Positions 17,320-26,508 of a DNA stretch of 64,000 nucleotides are shown in pieces. Origin of the DNA: JALYXV01 sp963791545 (GTDB lineage: Bacteria > Actinomycetota > Acidimicrobiia > Acidimicrobiales > Palsa-688). The position numbers and the translations under genes were made by a program. Every line of letters begins with the position of its first letter. Position 1 is the first letter of the stretch. Where the stretch lies: contig CAWBSR010000015.1 in the NCBI GenBank assembly GCA_963791545.1, forward strand, positions 806,001 through 870,000, read 5' to 3'. Below the pieces are notes generated by a model that saw nothing but the letters and a program-made list of their open reading frames with translations, did not search any database and was not told the origin of the DNA.

Positions 17320-17775
17320 TCACCAAGCCCAACAATGCTCGACGACGTCAAAGTATCGGTGGAGTTTGGTGTCGCATTCGTTGAGCGTCGGCGAAGGTCG
17401 ATCGACCACCTCTGGGTCGTTGGCGGGTAGCTGGCTGGCTTCGGCCAGGGCGGCCCAGGTTGCGTCGAGGTGCTGTTATCGAAGAGCCCGGCCAACCACT
17501 CGTCGAGGTCCGGCATGAGCCGAAACTTCGCGTAGACGGTGCGCTAATGGTGCTCCGCAGTGGGTTCGTACCCGGCGGTGAACTTGCATCGGTAGTAGGG
17601 CTTGGCGTTGCTCCACGAGCCTTGCATGTTGCGGCCGCAGATTGCACCTGACATTCGGCCGGGAAGCAAGTAGTGATGACGGTGTGCTGGCGCTCAAACG
17701 GCCGCCCGCTGGGCGCCGGCGAAGATGGTCTGGGCAATCTCGTAGTCTTCGATCGGAATGACCGTGGGATTCGAT
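17320..17775 (-). pseudogene. Large serine recombinase, zinc-ribbon fragment with stops and frameshifts
   Basis: Three reading frames must be joined. The first reads IPIEDYEIAQTIFAGAQRAA to a stop at 17694. The second reads GRMSGAICGRNMQGSWSNAK and PYYRCKFTAGYEP, the recombinase zinc beta-ribbon core, interrupted by a TAG at 17544-17546, then RTVYAKFRLMPDLDEWLAGL. After a shift near 17478 the third reads HLDATWAALAEASQLPANDP and ECDTKLHRYFDVVEH, ending at 17320. The N-terminal resolvase domain and C-terminal coiled coil are absent. It is a clear decayed recombinase, related to but distinct from the fragment at 13155. Confidence 0.82.
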
Positions 17776-17806
17776 CCAGCGCCGTGACCACCGCCGGTGG
17801 CCGCTC

Positions 17807-20518
17807 TCAGCAGAGGGTCGCCACGACCTGACCGGTGGCACTGTGACCAGGACTGGCGCCGTACCCAGGGTCGGTTCTGACGACGACGACGTGGACTGTG
17901 TCGCCCGAGATACTCGATCCTGCCTTGTTCACCCGGCTGGCCACCACCACCGCAAGGTACGACGGCAACGGGTCGGCCGGAGGGGAGACGCTGTTGCCCG
18001 GCCCCGATGTCCAACCGGCCGCGCAGGCGGGAGGCCCGGGATTGGCCTCGAAACCTTTGAAGCTGGACGGGGCCGACCCGCCGCTGAGGCTGTTGACCTT
18101 GGTCCATTGCGCATCCCAGAACGTCACCGTACCCGCGGTGCTCTGGTCGCCGATCACGAACGATCCTCCCGAGCTGTAGGCAAACACAAGGGCGCGTGCG
18201 GTGGCCGTGGCCGGCTGGAAGAACTGGTCTCCGGTGAAGACACTGGTGACCGGTTGGGGACCCGGCGCCATGGTGATTTGGTCGATGGAGCAAGTGGCGG
18301 TGCCGTTGCTGTCCGAGCTGGCCCGGCAGGATTGCGCGGTGCTGCCAGTTCCCAGCGTGATGGTGACCGATTGGCCCGCGATCGGGGCGGCGCCGTCGGG
18401 GTCGGTCAACGTCGACGACAAAGTGGCTGCCCCCCCCGTCGCGATAACCAGCCCCGAGCCGGACATGGTGAGCGTCGTGTCTTCCCGGTTCACCGCGAAG
18501 GCGGTGCTGGCAGATGACGGCGCGTGAACACCGTCGCCCGGATAGGCGACGGCGAGGCTATATCCGCCGGGGATTTCGTGAGGGTTGATCGAGCAGATGG
18601 CGGCGCCCGTGGCCGTCGTGGTAGCGGAGCATGTCTCGGTCCCGCTGAAAGTGAACGTGACCGGGGCGGCGGTGACTGGTTGGCCGCTGCCCCCGTCGAC
18701 GAGGGTGGCCGACACCGTGGCCGGGTCGTTGAAATCGGCCGCAGTGGCGCCGGTGTAGGTGATGTTCGTGGGGGTCCGGACGATGGTCAGGGAACCGGGG
18801 ACGAGGGTGAAACTGTAGTTGGCGGCTGTCAAGGTGCCCTCGTCGATCCCGATGGGGTACACGCCGGGCATGGAGGACGGGTTGGCGGCGGTCGCCAGGG
18901 TTGGGGAGCCGGAGACGACCGAGGCGGTGTCGCCGTTGACAAAGCCGGTCATGGTGTAAGTAAGCGGCGGGTTGGGGGCGCGGTAGGGTCGGGACTGGTT
19001 ATCTGCGGTCACGGTCAGCGGCGCTTTGGTCACGTCGACCTGGGTTTGGGCCGAAACGGTGTTGTAGTGCGCTTGGTCGCTAGGGATGAAACTCACCGTC
19101 AGGATCTGGCCCGATCCGGCGTTGAGCACCGTGCCCACCGGGGGGCTGTAGGTGAAAGCGCCGGGAACGGAGGCGGTGGCATTCAGCTGGCTGCTGCTCA
19201 GCGCGGTGCCGTAGACGATGCTGGCGGGGTTGGCCCAGGTGATGGTGGGTGTCGCCCTGCTCTGCCACGTTTCGGTGGTCTCGTCTCTTTGGATGGCACC
19301 CTGGTCGTCGAGGTAGATGGCCGAGATGAAGTCGGTGCCCACACCTCCGTCGTCGGCGTAGGTGAACGTCGCTGTCCCATTGGCATCGGTAGTGGCCGTT
19401 GCTGACTCGCCCGCGTTCGGGCCGGTTTCGACCCGGAACCTCACTGTCTGGTTGGCGGTGTTGGGACTGCAGGACTGGCCGCCGAGGGTAGCGGTCACCG
19501 AGTGAATCCCGCCCGCCACATCGGTGGTCCCGTGCGGGGCCAGGCTGGTGCACGTGAACTGGTAACCGAAACTCGACCCTCCGTTGGCGTAAGCGAAGTC
19601 GACGCTGGCCAGGATGTAGGGCGCGCCCCATACCCGTCCGCGGGTCGTGTCAGGAACACCGGTCGGGGTGCCAATGTCGATCGCTGAGGTCACGGCCGGT
19701 ACCCCTGTGCCGATGGCCAGTGCGAACGGTGACCAGTCGGACGGGTAGGAGGTAAACCACTCGTGGACTGAGCATCTCCAGTTGGATAGCTCGGTGTCAG
19801 CTCCCAAAGGCTGGAAGAACCGCCAGGGGAGGTACGGGTTGAGGATGCCGACGGTGGCCACCCCGTCGACGCAGGGCGTAGGTCCGGTAGCTCCCGTGGC
19901 CGCGAACTGATGGGGCCCATGGGTACTGAGTCCGTCGAGGAGCGGCACTGGAGCGCCGGAGGCGGCCCCGTAAGCGTCGCTGAGATCGATGTAAACCCCC
20001 GTGGCGCCGGGTTTGGCACCGGCCACAGCAATCAAGTACCGCTCAAGATCGCCGGTCCCTTTGACCGTTGTCGCAGAGGACCCAACGACGTGATCACTCG
20101 GATCGGTCCCGATCACCACCTTGCCGCCGCCACTGCCCATCACCACCGGCGCCCACACATTCTCCGTGCTCACGGCGTCGGCATAAACTGCGGGCGATGT
20201 CGGTCCAGTCGCGTTGGGGCCTTTCGGGTCGCCCAGTATGAGCACCTGGTAGCGAGCAAAGTCAGCGGCGGTCAGCCCATCCCAGTTGGGGAGCACGTCG
20301 ACCACAAACCCAAACGACTCGGCCTCGACTTGCTCCAGGCTCTTTCCGCCAGAACCGGTCCCCGGGTCCACGGTGGGCCCGAGGATCAGCGCCCTCGGCG
20401 ATGAGGAGTCTGCGGCGGCCCGGCCGGCTGTCATCCCCAGCGTGGACAAGACCAGGAGGGTGGCCATTCCGATGGTGATACCGATGTTGGTCCGTCGCAT
20501 TTTCCTTCCCTTCCTCAT
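17807..20518 (-). CDS. Large exported protein with MBG/Ig-like repeats
   Basis: The 903-residue protein starts with a signal peptide (MRRTNIGITIGMATLLVLST, cleaved near GRAAADS); ATGs at 20518 and 20500 both have purine-rich sites. The N-terminal ~350 residues are an unidentified domain that may be of a surface-hydrolase or glycan-associated kind. Next come bacterial Ig-like modules, including MBG-type repeats (TWANPASIVYGTALSSSQLN and APLTVTADNQSRPYRAPNPP) and at least two Big_3-like repeats (TTLTMSGSGLVIATGGAATL). No sortase motif or membrane anchor is seen at the C-terminus, so it is probably secreted. Function is unknown. Confidence 0.83.
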   Translation of the reverse strand: MRKGRKMRRTNIGITIGMATLLVLSTLGMTAGRAAADSSSPRALILGPTVDPGTGSGGKSLEQVEAESFGFVVDVLPNWDGLTAADFARYQVLILGDPKGPNATGPTSPAVYADAVSTENVWAPVVMGSGGGKVVIGTDPSDHVVGSSATTVKGTGDLERYLIAVAGAKPGATGVYIDLSDAYGAASGAPVPLLDGLSTHGPHQFAATGATGPTPCVDGVATVGILNPYLPWRFFQPLGADTELSNWRCSVHEWFTSYPSDWSPFALAIGTGVPAVTSAIDIGTPTGVPDTTRGRVWGAPYILASVDFAYANGGSSFGYQFTCTSLAPHGTTDVAGGIHSVTATLGGQSCSPNTANQTVRFRVETGPNAGESATATTDANGTATFTYADDGGVGTDFISAIYLDDQGAIQRDETTETWQSRATPTITWANPASIVYGTALSSSQLNATASVPGAFTYSPPVGTVLNAGSGQILTVSFIPSDQAHYNTVSAQTQVDVTKAPLTVTADNQSRPYRAPNPPLTYTMTGFVNGDTASVVSGSPTLATAANPSSMPGVYPIGIDEGTLTAANYSFTLVPGSLTIVRTPTNITYTGATAADFNDPATVSATLVDGGSGQPVTAAPVTFTFSGTETCSATTTATGAAICSINPHEIPGGYSLAVAYPGDGVHAPSSASTAFAVNREDTTLTMSGSGLVIATGGAATLSSTLTDPDGAAPIAGQSVTITLGTGSTAQSCRASSDSNGTATCSIDQITMAPGPQPVTSVFTGDQFFQPATATARALVFAYSSGGSFVIGDQSTAGTVTFWDAQWTKVNSLSGGSAPSSFKGFEANPGPPACAAGWTSGPGNSVSPPADPLPSYLAVVVASRVNKAGSSISGDTVHVVVVRTDPGYGASPGHSATGQVVATLC

Positions 20519-21156
20519 GGCACTCCTGCGCCCGCGGACGTGGGTCGAATGGCTCTGACTCGAGAGAGCCGTGTAACCGCTCGGTTGATTCAGGCCCGAC
20601 CAATCGACCGCCGTCGCCTACTTCGCTTCATTGAACTACGAGGTGTCGGATGATTCCAGGGTGCTGCCCGGCGAAAGCTGGGGGGTGCTGGCCCCCATCT
20701 TCCGGCATTCACTCGCCGCCGCCCGGAACTCATCGCTCGCCGAAGTGAAGAAGACCGGTCCGACTTTCTTGATGCCTAGTAGGAGGCGGGGGATCCGACG
20801 AGTAGCTGGCACGCGTTGATACCTCGCGGGCGGCATCGGTGGACGCGCTGATACCTCGCTGGCGGCATCGTGTCCGGACCCTCTTTCCAGGTGGCTGGCG
20901 CAAACGCGCCGCGGCCGAAGCGTTGGTCCTACGGCCGAGACGGGCAGATGACGCGCGACAACATCTGGATCGGGTTGCCCGATCACCGCCAGCTGGCCGA
21001 CGGCCACCGCTCGCGAGCCGCGGCCGCCTGCACGATTCGCCAGCGGCTTGGGCCCGTCGATTTCCTTCTTACATTCCGCCCCAACAGCAACGCCGGATGA
21101 GTCCGCGCCGCCACCCGAGCCGGCGGGACGGCCACCAATTGGCAGTGCAATGGCGG
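20519..21156. other. Intergenic region with no convincing gene
   Basis: Open frames on both strands lack family resemblance and codon signals. It contains the promoter side of the exported repeat protein and the 28-base tandem repeat at 20811-20870. The right end grades into remnants of the truncated ftsX frame, where a hydrophobic stretch (ALVVVAAIALPIGG) survives in a shifted frame. Confidence 0.5.
20811..20870. repeat. Two-copy 28-base direct repeat
   Basis: ACGCGTTGATACCTCG begins a 28-base unit at 20811-20838 that recurs at 20843-20870 with two mismatches and a four-base spacer. It lies about 300 bases upstream of the exported repeat-protein gene. It may be a pair of regulator sites or a simple duplication. 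Confidence 0.6.
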
Positions 21157-21489
21157 CTACCACCACGAGGGCCACGGGTAGGACGGGGACCTCGGGTTGG
21201 GCACGGCATAGAGGCCTATCCGGGGGGCCAGGTCGGTGGCATTGCCCGCGTCGTCGGTGCCGGCCGTCTGGATGCTGAGGGTCACGGTCAGATCCGACGG
21301 GTCGGTGCCGGCCAGGAACCGAGGATAGGACGACTGGGTGCGCCGGGCCCCGGCCACCGAGGCCATGGCGACGCCTCCGACCAGCCCGATGACCAGCACC
21401 ACGCTCAGATTGCCGCCCAGCGCCGGCGGAGGGAACCCCGGAGCCGGTACCACCCGACCCGCAGAAGTTGGCGGCTCATCGCGTCTCAT
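21157..21489 (-). pseudogene. Truncated FtsX-type permease (N-terminal part only)
   Basis: An ATG at 21489 overlaps the stop of the intact permease gene (ATGA), so this was the next gene of an operon. It reads GGNLSVVLVIGLVGGVAMAS and VAGARRTQSSYPRFL, the standard first helix and GARRT motif of this permease type, then TDPSDLTVTLSIQTAG. The frame ends after ~110 codons where a permease would have ~800. The rest is missing or decayed. Confidence 0.75.
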
Positions 21490-23957
21490 TCCGTACGCAG
21501 GACCGGGCCCGGGAGGAGCCGCCCGGCCATCCATCCCGGCACCGCGGCGACCGCATTGGCGATCGCCAGCGCCACCGGGACCGACACGAGCAACGGCGGC
21601 AGGGGGATCTGGGGCTCGGGCGCGACGCCCAGCCGGGTCGCCAACACCAGCCAGACCCAGCGTCCGGCGGCGACGCCCAGCGGGAGGCCGACCAGCAGGG
21701 CCAAAACGACGACGATCGAGGCTTGCCAGGCGACGGCAGCCGAGACCTGGCGCCGTACGAATCCGAGGGTCCTCAACACCGCCAGGTCACGGCGCCGGCG
21801 CCGGATCGAGGTGACAAGGAAGTGGGTCACGGTGGCGAGCGCCAGCACGGCAAGGATCCCGGCCAGGACCAGCGGGGTGGACTTGATGCGGGCGTAGTTG
21901 CTCACGTCGGCCGGCCGCTGGGCGGTCACCGCCCCATGACAGCCCTGGCCGGCCGGGCCGGCCGGGCATATCCCAGAGGCTTTCAGGTTGCGGGCGAAGC
22001 GGGCGATGTTGTCCGGTCGGCCCGGGCCCGGCGCCATGGCCACCAGCGCGAAGTTGAGCCCACCGGTGAGGTCGGGACGGGGGTCAAGCACCGCAGCGCC
22101 GTCGCCCAGGCCGGTCGGCGTAAAATTGCCCAAGCCGAAGAAGGGGAACACCGCCCGGCCCACGACCCGGAACGGCCGCGCCGTACCGCCGGGAAAAGCC
22201 ACCATGACCGTCTGTCCGACCCGGCGGTGAGTCAGGGCCAGGGTCTTGGTGCCGAGGGCAATCTCATCCACCGTCTGGGGGGCCCGGCCCTCCAGCAAGG
22301 TCGGGAACAGGGGCGGGCCCTCGCCCGGTGTGAGCCCGATGCTGGCCACTTCGAGCCCATTGATGATGGCGTCTCCGTGGGCGCCGAGCGTCCATCCCGA
22401 GACGCCCCCTTGCCGGCGCAGGAAGGCCTCGACGTCGGCCTCGGAGAGCTGGCCGAACTGAGCGTCGATCGACACCTGCCAGGTCTGACCATACAGTCGC
22501 GGCGTGTTGACCAGTCGCACCAGGCTGGTGCCGAAGGTGAAGGCGGCCGCCACCGCGGCGACCGCCACTGCGGAGCCCGCCAGGGCGGTCCGGGTCGGGA
22601 CCGCGGTTCGGCCCCGTCCGGGCTCCAGCGCCATGCGCGCCCCGACCGAGCCGCTGACCGGGACGCCGGTCCGGGTGAGGACGTCGGCCAGACGCGAGCG
22701 CCGCTCGACCCCACCGGTGGCCGGCGCCGCCTCGGCGGCGTCGCCCTGCGACGCCAGTCGCCACAGCGAGGGGGTCACCCGGAGCCCGAACAGCACCACC
22801 ATGGCCGCCCCGCCGCTGCCGAGGAGAGCCCAGTTGAAGGCGACCCCGGGATGCGGTTCGGCTATCCGAGCCGGGCCGATGGGCATGAGGGGCGACGCCA
22901 TGACCGCGATCACGACGGCCATCGCCGCCCCGGCGGCCGCGGCGGCGACGACCTCCACCAGCCCCACCGCGACCAGCTGATCTCGCGTCAGGCCGAGGGC
23001 CCGGAGCGCGGGATGGTCGGCCGAGGCCACGAAGACCTGGCGTACCAGCACCTGGCCGACGATGAGCAGCCCGGTCAGCGCCGTCAGCAACGCGAACAGG
23101 GCCAGAGCCACCGCCTGGGGGTGGATGGCGTGGTTGACCTTGGCCGCCTGCTCGTGCTCGTTGGCCACCAGGACCTGTCCTCCGGTTTCCGGGAATTCGG
23201 CGGCCAGGGCCTGGGCCTGCTGCCCAAAGGCAACCACCGAGGCACCCCGATGCAGCCGGATGTAGGCGCCATCGAAGGCGTAGCGGTCCGGGCTCAAGCC
23301 CCGAAGTACCGCCGGTGACACCAGAAGGGAGCCGACGGAGGCCAGGGCGTTGACGGGCACGACATCGTCGCGGTTGATGCCCAGACCGACGACCCGTACC
23401 GTCAGCGCCGTGGCGTGGGCAAAGTCGAGCGAGCGCGGTGTCGAAGATGTCCTGGGCGAACCGGAGGGCCCGGACGGCCCGAACAGCAGGTGGAGCACGC
23501 TGCCCACCGTCAAGTGAAGCTGGGCCGCCAGGAAGCGATCGGCTACTGCCTCGTCGACGCGTGCCGGGTCCGCCATCCGCCCGGCCATGAACTTGGGCCG
23601 CTCGACGAGTCGCCCCAAGCGGGCGTCGGGGGCTGCAAGCAACTGGATGTGCGACTCGGCGGTGCCCACGGTCACCGCGGCGAGGCCCACAACAGGGGCG
23701 ACGATGGCGACGCCGGGAAGCTTGGCGACCGCGGCGTAGTAGTGATAGCTGGGAATGTCGGTGTTGGTGGGCGCGATGAGGACGTCGGCTCCTCCCGAGG
23801 CCCGGAGGAACCGGGGGTAGGCGGTGTCGGTACGCCGAGCTCCGGCCGCAGTGGTGAGCACCACGCCACCGGCCAGTGCGACCAGGGCAGCGGCGGCCAG
23901 CCACCCCCGCCATCGGCCCCGCAACTCCGCCCGTGCCAGTATGAGGACCGCCCGCAT
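21486..23957 (-). CDS. FtsX/MacB-type ABC transporter permease
   Basis: The ATG at 23957 starts MRAVLILARAELRGRWRGWL, the usual cytoplasmic start before the first helix, giving 823 residues; the frame stays open upstream only because of high GC. After the helix comes GARRTDTAYPRFLRASGGAD and a ~250-residue external domain, then three membrane helices (VALALFALLTALTGLLIVGQ region), a second external domain (TFGTSLVRLVNTPRLYGQTW) and a final set of three helices ending GRLLPGPVLRTE. Such permeases pair with LolD-type ATPases, and one is encoded at 26509. The role may be lipid, lipoprotein or antibiotic export or signalling. Partial copies flank it on both sides. Confidence 0.9.
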   Translation of the reverse strand: MRAVLILARAELRGRWRGWLAAAALVALAGGVVLTTAAGARRTDTAYPRFLRASGGADVLIAPTNTDIPSYHYYAAVAKLPGVAIVAPVVGLAAVTVGTAESHIQLLAAPDARLGRLVERPKFMAGRMADPARVDEAVADRFLAAQLHLTVGSVLHLLFGPSGPSGSPRTSSTPRSLDFAHATALTVRVVGLGINRDDVVPVNALASVGSLLVSPAVLRGLSPDRYAFDGAYIRLHRGASVVAFGQQAQALAAEFPETGGQVLVANEHEQAAKVNHAIHPQAVALALFALLTALTGLLIVGQVLVRQVFVASADHPALRALGLTRDQLVAVGLVEVVAAAAAGAAMAVVIAVMASPLMPIGPARIAEPHPGVAFNWALLGSGGAAMVVLFGLRVTPSLWRLASQGDAAEAAPATGGVERRSRLADVLTRTGVPVSGSVGARMALEPGRGRTAVPTRTALAGSAVAVAAVAAAFTFGTSLVRLVNTPRLYGQTWQVSIDAQFGQLSEADVEAFLRRQGGVSGWTLGAHGDAIINGLEVASIGLTPGEGPPLFPTLLEGRAPQTVDEIALGTKTLALTHRRVGQTVMVAFPGGTARPFRVVGRAVFPFFGLGNFTPTGLGDGAAVLDPRPDLTGGLNFALVAMAPGPGRPDNIARFARNLKASGICPAGPAGQGCHGAVTAQRPADVSNYARIKSTPLVLAGILAVLALATVTHFLVTSIRRRRRDLAVLRTLGFVRRQVSAAVAWQASIVVVLALLVGLPLGVAAGRWVWLVLATRLGVAPEPQIPLPPLLVSVPVALAIANAVAAVPGWMAGRLLPGPVLRTE

Positions 23958-24028
23958 GCCCGATATCTTTCCTCGACGCGGGCAGCGGCGACAGTGGGCC
24001 AGCACCTGTTCCCCGGGGGGTGGCAGCC

Positions 24029-24270
24029 TCACTCGGACCGCAGGACCGCGCCCGGACGGGCCCGGGCCGCGACCCAGCCGGGGGCCACCTCGAGGAGGTT
24101 GGCCACCACCAAGGAGCCGGGCGGCTGCTGCATCGAGCGGTAGAAGGCGGGTGAGGCCCCTGAGTTGGGGTCGGTCGTCCCCCCGGTTGACCGGGACCAC
24201 CTGATTGGCGAACCCCACCACCCCGGCCACCCGCAACGACAGGGGAACCGCCCGGGCGGCGTCGGGCTTG
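24029..24270 (-). pseudogene. FtsX-type permease, C-terminal fragment
   Basis: Two frames read PLSLRVAGVVGFANQVVPVN and then ASPAFYRSMQQPPGSLVVAN, LLEVAPGWVAARARPGAVLR, SE-stop. The last part is the conserved final cytoplasmic tail of FtsX-type permeases (compare GWMAGRLLPGPVLRTE of the intact gene). Everything upstream is replaced by the gene at 24271. Together with the N-terminal fragment at 21157 it implies an ancestral tandem array of three permease genes reduced by recombination. Confidence 0.7.
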
Positions 24271-24939
24271 CCGGCGCTCCAGCGCCGTCTCGGCCACGGT
24301 CACCAACGCCGGCGTCTCCTCGTCACCCCACGGGGTGTGCGGTCCGAAGGCCCGGCGGTACCAGTCGCTGAAATCGGTCGTGGCGCTCTTCGCCACCAAT
24401 TTGCCGGAATGGTCGTACATCCAGTGGCGTGGGAACCGGCTGGCCCCGATCACCTCGAACTCCGACGAGCCGTCGACATGAATGGTCAGGGCCAGCGTCG
24501 ACCACACGGTCGGGGCGGCGATCTGGAAGAACGGCTTTCGTCGAACCCGACGCGGCCCCGGAATGCCGGCCCGGCCTCCCGCCGTCTGCACGAAGCGGAC
24601 CGAGTTGGGACTCGTTTCCGGTTCGCTTTGCAGGTCTGGGAAAAGAATGGCCGGGAACACGATGGCCTTCGATCTCACTCGGACCGTCGTGGATCCGATA
24701 TGGCCCCGTCCCAGGTAGCCGGCATCGACGATACGGCCGTCGACCGCTTCGACATAGGCCCGCAATTCGTTGGCGAAGCGGTACCGGTCGGCCCGGGCCA
24801 ATTCCTCCAGGTCACCGATTTCGTCCGGCGGTGGGGCGTCGTAATGGGTTATGCCGGCGTCGAACGGTAGCCGGGTCATTCCCTGTATGGCCTCCGACGG
24901 GATCCACGAGAGTGACGTGATCGATGACTCAATGCGCAT
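24271..24939 (-). CDS. Conserved hypothetical protein, probably truncated at its C-terminus
   Basis: The start MRIESSITSLSWIPSEAIQG and blocks such as YVEAVDGRIVDAGYLGRGHI, APTVWSTLALTIHVDGSSEF and YDHSGKLVAKSATTDFSDWY resemble an uncharacterised soluble actinobacterial family of about 230 residues. The family-like sequence ends around TPALVTVAETALERR, exactly where permease-tail sequence begins in another frame. No stop occurs there, so the frame stays open to 22264 through the permease gene, giving a nominal 891-residue product. I treat this as a junction that removed the native end. Function unknown. Confidence 0.65.
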
Positions 24940-25128
24940 CGTTGCTCTCCTTCGTTCACTGAAACGTCGATCGTCCCTGGCATCCCGGGTGGCTTCGGGG
25001 GCTACCGTACGGTGGCCGGGGGCTCGCCTCCCAGGGCGCCACCATGTGTCTCACTGGCCCGTTGGACCACCCCCGACAGTGGTGGTACCCCCCTTGTGCC
25101 CGTCCCTGGGAGGTGGCCCAATAGCAGG

Positions 25129-26493
25129 GTGGCTGCTCGGATCACCGTGTTCCTGGCCGACGACAACCTGATCGTGCGGACCGGCGTGCGTGCCTTGCTC
25201 GGACTACAAGCCGACCTCGAGGTGGTCGGCGTGGCGGGCGACTACGACGAGTTGGTGAGCGGCGCGGGCGCGGCAGTGCCCAACGTGGTGGTGACCGATG
25301 TCCGCATGCCGCCCACGTTTCAACGCGAAGGAATCGACGCCGCCATCGAGCTACGCAAGCGCCATCCGGGGACCGGCATCGTGATCCTGTCGCAGTACGA
25401 CGACCCCGAGTACGCGATCTCCCTGCTCAGCGAGGGGGCGGCCGGCTGCGCCTACCTGCTCAAGGACCGCGTGGCCGAGGGCGACGAGCTCGCCCAGGCG
25501 GTGCGGGCCGTGGCCACCGGCGGCTCCATGCTCGACCCCCGCATCGTCCAGTCCCTGGTCGAGCCGGTCGCCGGCACCGGCGGCCTGTCGGGCCCCGAGG
25601 AGGAACTGCTGCGTTTGGTGGCCGAGGGCCGGCCCATCAAGGCCATCGCGGTCGCCCAGCGGACCACGTCCACCGACGTTGCCGACGCGGTGGAGAAGCT
25701 GTTCTTGAAGCTGGCCCAAGAAGCCAGCAGCGGCGCCACGACCGCGCTGCGGCGGTTGCGCATGCTCCACCAGGCCATTGTCGACCGGGAGGAGCAGGGG
25801 GAGACGTTGATCCGGCTGCTGCCCGGCGGGGTGGCGGATCTGGTGCGTCGGGAAGGGGGCCGCATCGGCGAGACCGAGGAACTGACGGTCACTGTCCTCA
25901 TGTCCGATATCCGAGGCTACTCAGCAATTGCCGAGCGGGCCACCCCGGTCGTCCTGGCCCACCAGCTCAACGATCACCGGGCCGAGATGAACCGGGCCAT
26001 ACTGGCGGCGGGGGGCACGGTGATGCAGTTCGTAGGTGATGCCGTGATGGCGGTCTTCGGGGCGCCGGTGGCAAAGGTCGATCACGCCGACCGGGCCCTC
26101 GAGGCGGCCCTGGCCATGCATGCCGCCCAACGCCGGGTCAACGACGTGTGGTCCCAGCAGGAGCTGCCGTCGTTCCATCTCGGCATCGGCCTGTCCACCG
26201 GGCAGGTGGCGGGGGCCCTGCTCGGGTCGGCGGAACGCTTGGAGTACACCCTGGTCGGTGACGTCGTTAACCTCGCTCAGCGCTTGCAGCAATGGGCCAG
26301 GGGTGGTGAAACGGTGCTGAGCGAGCCAACCTATGCCGCCTTGAAGCACCCGCTCGAGGCGGAACGGCTTGAGCCGGCCCTGGTCAAGGGGCGCCAGACG
26401 CCAGTGGGCGGCTACCGGGTGGCGGCCCAGACGGGGACCCGGCCGGAGATGGCTGCGATTGCAGGGCCGTACGAGAGGGCACGAGATAGGTGA
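25129..26493 (+). CDS. Response regulator fused to a class III adenylate/guanylate cyclase
   Basis: The GTG start gives 454 residues. Residues 1-130 are a receiver domain (FLADDNLIVRTGV, phospho-Asp in VVVTDVRMPP, Lys in YLLKDRV) close to that of the NarL regulator at 29961. Residues ~145-200 look like a degenerate LuxR helix-turn-helix (SGPEEELLRLVAEGRPIKAI). From ~250 a class III cyclase domain follows with both metal Asp residues (VLMSDIRGYSAI and QFVGDAVMAVFG), GIGLSTGQV and the VGDVVNLAQRL motif carrying the Asn/Arg pair. It would make cyclic nucleotide in response to phosphorylation. A LolD-type ATPase and a sensor kinase follow in the same operon. Confidence 0.9.
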   Translation: MAARITVFLADDNLIVRTGVRALLGLQADLEVVGVAGDYDELVSGAGAAVPNVVVTDVRMPPTFQREGIDAAIELRKRHPGTGIVILSQYDDPEYAISLLSEGAAGCAYLLKDRVAEGDELAQAVRAVATGGSMLDPRIVQSLVEPVAGTGGLSGPEEELLRLVAEGRPIKAIAVAQRTTSTDVADAVEKLFLKLAQEASSGATTALRRLRMLHQAIVDREEQGETLIRLLPGGVADLVRREGGRIGETEELTVTVLMSDIRGYSAIAERATPVVLAHQLNDHRAEMNRAILAAGGTVMQFVGDAVMAVFGAPVAKVDHADRALEAALAMHAAQRRVNDVWSQQELPSFHLGIGLSTGQVAGALLGSAERLEYTLVGDVVNLAQRLQQWARGGETVLSEPTYAALKHPLEAERLEPALVKGRQTPVGGYRVAAQTGTRPEMAAIAGPYERARDR

Positions 26494-26508
26494 GGGCGGA
26501 GGAACCAG

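Noticed and set aside
13155..17775. Single serine recombinase gene simply split by insertion
   Set aside because: The two fragments overlap in a short related but clearly diverged stretch, which points to two different genes.
20636..21175. Minus-strand 179-codon frame
   Set aside because: Only the first ~20 residues look like a permease remnant; the rest has no coding character.
24264..24939. Fusion of the conserved hypothetical protein to a permease as one functional protein
   Set aside because: The permease-like residues are in a different frame from the hypothetical protein, so the continuing frame encodes no permease sequence.
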